NCBI RefSeq assembly: GCF_932526225.1
Contig: NC_064040.1
Span: 9,651,356 to 9,715,355 of the forward strand
Direction of reading: 5' to 3'
Length of the DNA: 64,000 nt
Origin: Nematostella vectensis
Lineage: Eukaryota > Cnidaria > Anthozoa > Actiniaria > Edwardsiidae
This document shows, piece by piece, positions 61,848 to 64,000 of the stretch. Positions within the stretch are counted from its first letter, which is position 1. Every line of letters begins with the position of its first letter. A program made the translations under genes and the position numbers. The notes beneath the pieces were generated by a model. It had not been told where the DNA came from. It did no database searches and was given only the letters and a program-made list of their open reading frames with translations.

Positions 61848-64000
61848 CACTTTGTCTGGTTTTGCAATCCGAAACGGGTAGACAACTTGTCAGTTATTCT
61901 TACTCCTCTAATGTTCGTATAGAGAAGTTGTTAGACAAAGCTTATGACGATATTCAGCTACGGGTCTTAGCTGTGTCAACTTTGTGATTTGGACAAATCT
62001 AAAATGTTCCGTGTTAAGATCAGATCTTATAAGGAGAACATGCAGGTGTTGTTTGTCAAATTAGGACGTCAAATGAACAACCGACACGCCTTTGATTGCT
62101 TGAGCTATTTTTGGAGGGTTTTTTTTCTACTCGTATTCTGTATGGAAAAGCCTGGAGAAAATAAAAACTTTTTAAAACAACATAATCGGAAAGTTAAAAG
62201 ACACGAAATGCAGTGTGAGAACTATAGGGTCAGCGAGTGGTTAGCGAGCGTCTGAGTAGAAGCCTTTTTTTGCGGGGATCGAATATATTTTGGCTTAAAT
62301 AAATGCGAGCAGCGAGCATATTCGATATTCTTGTTGACCGTCAATACATTCGTTCAGAACTATTAGCTTGAGCAATTTATTCATCCGTGGATAATAGTCT
62401 ACTTGTTGTACAATTTTATATCTGTTTGATTTTCACCTGTCAACGTGGAGCGTTTTTACGAATGTTAAGAAAAGTGAGCAAACATAAGCTTACCTTTTTC
62501 ACCCCAACGGAGAATGCTATTTGAGCAAAGTTTCAACAAGAATTTATACACTCCTTTTTTATAAAAACGTCTAATTTTCAGAAATTTTGAATTTATTAGG
62601 AGGAGAATTACACAAATGATCAACAGCAATATCACATTTAAGGTTGTTATTATAACACATAAGACTAAAAAAGCACGGCATGCTCTGGGCATGTTCTAAA
62701 AATTTGGTGAGATCTTAGCCTGGACGTTTTAATAAAAAGCTTCTAATAAAAAAAAGAGTGTATAGTTCATATTTTAGGTGAATTTTTCTCGAGGGGAAAT
62801 TAAGAAATTAACTCATGGTTTTAAAGAACATCTGCACCCTAACATTAAATATCTTACGTTTGATAATACACCCCTGAGAAGTAAATGAACTTTTGAAAAG
62901 TGTTAAGTCATCTTTTAAAAACATATTAGTTAAATAAGCGTTTTTATCGAGATAAGCAAAAAATCTATCCTAAACCAAAAGTTTTTATTCAGGTATTACG
63001 CGAACAATTTGCGGTTTGCCCAATTCTTTATCAAAATTATAGTTGAAGACAGTTTTCTCTGAAGTGGTTATAAACAGGATACTTAGCGACAGGAAAATAT
63101 TTAATGGTATCATCGGGTTTGGCTAAAACGCCATGAGTAACAGGAAACATCTCTAGGAACTGAAAATGCAATTGAGTTACTCTCGGTTTGCAGAGACGAT
63201 TGCTTTTCTATTTCTATTGTTTTCTCTCAGTTTTAAACTGAAAGACATAACTGTGAAACTCTTTTACATTACGACGCTTTTTGGTGTGAAATTCCAGTTT
63301 TGTCGTTTTTTTTTTGTTTTTTCGCAAATGAGATATCGTCTTTTAAGCAAAACTCGCACTGCATATGGATCAAAATTGCACGGCAAATAAAACACAATTG
63401 CACTTGAAATCAAGCAAAATCGCACTGCAAATAAAAAAAACGCATTGCAAATGAAACTAAATTCGCACTGAAAGTTTTCAATTCAATTCGCACTGAGAAA
63501 TTTTAATTTAAGGAAGTTTCTGCAATCAGAACCCCTTGAAGCAAACACATGTTCGCAAAGGAGCGTTAGTTTTATTTTATTTTACTGCCAAGAAAAATAT
63601 GCGCGCTCTCAAAGTTCCAAGAACTGAAAAAAGGAAATATGACCATTCTTCTAAAAGTGATTAAAAGCAATTTACGCGGCGGTGCTGAGGGTTTTTGTCT
63701 ATTTGAAAATACCATCTGTTTGTCTATTAAAACACACTCACACGACACAGTCCTGCCTTTCAATTTTTAAAGAATACTTTGTGGGATAAATTCGTCTCTA
63801 ATTGTTTTAAGAATTCACGCTTTAAAAATATTATCTACAAATGGGCTATACGAAAGCGTTAATGATTTGCTGAAAAAAAAAACCGTTGTCTTAAGTGGCT
63901 AAAAAACTATCGATGCGCTTGAGAAATATTGAGAGTATCTTGTTTTCGAAAATGCCTTTGTGGGGAACTTTGTTAGTAAGAGAATTTCGAGTGTCGTCCT
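61848..64000. other. intergenic, 5' flank of the GPCR gene
   Basis: No gene supported. Holds the MITE at 62549 and, at about 63350-63500, four or five imperfect copies of an ATCGCACTGCAAATAAAA-type motif with 30-40 bp spacing. Confidence 0.6.
62549..62760. mobile_element. TA-flanked MITE, second copy
   Basis: Termini CACTCCTTTTTTATAAAAAC and AATAAAAAAAAGAGTG, flanked by TA on both sides (62547-62548 and 62761-62762). Shares AAATTTGGTGAGATCTTAGC with the fragment at 24826. Confidence 0.75.

Overview
The window is animal nuclear DNA: intron-rich genes with GT-AG introns, AT-rich intergenic sequence, many MITEs and simple-sequence arrays, and no operons. The protein set (CCSAP, TTC27, HTD2, tandem Dispatched-like transporters, an intronless class A GPCR) and its close match to vertebrate orthologues in exon-by-exon reading suggest an early-branching metazoan, most likely an anthozoan cnidarian such as a sea anemone. 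That assignment is inference.

Layout. Positions 0.4-1.9 kb hold a CCSAP orthologue (minus strand). 2.5-3.1 kb is a degenerate Arf-family GTPase (minus). 4.1-9.2 kb is a five-exon trypsin-like serine protease (minus) whose fourth intron is a 2-kb GATGGT-type array. 9.2-13.6 kb is intergenic and carries a 7SL/SRP-RNA-like gene near 11.55 kb (plus). 13.7-22.9 kb and 25.6-36.9 kb are two complete, tandem, same-strand Dispatched-like RND/sterol-sensing-domain proteins (1022 and 1010 aa), for which I could assign every exon with matching phases. 38.9-40.1 kb is a dead LINE fragment. 41.8-54.1 kb is a 30-exon TTC27 orthologue (minus, 854 aa), head to head with mitochondrial HTD2 (54.4-56.1 kb, plus, 155 aa). 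56.1-60.9 kb is intergenic with a 140-bp satellite. 60.9-61.8 kb is an intronless GPCR (minus). The rest is intergenic with a TA-flanked MITE.

The most unusual feature is architectural. Several tandem arrays are built from exon/5'-splice-site junctions. In TTC27 intron 29 about 37 copies of a 24-bp unit each carry (or nearly carry) the sequence of the authentic donor AAG|GTATGC. The unit length is a multiple of three and the frame stays open through about 20 units, so use of any of those donors would add eight residues per unit in frame. Similar exon-end-plus-donor copies lie in TTC27 intron 13 and in introns 3 and 7 of the first Dispatched-like gene. Most other arrays in the window also start within about 100 nt downstream of a 5' splice site.

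The genes do not form one pathway. The one functional arrangement visible is the divergent TTC27/HTD2 pair with a 291-bp shared upstream region, and the tandem Dispatched-like pair.
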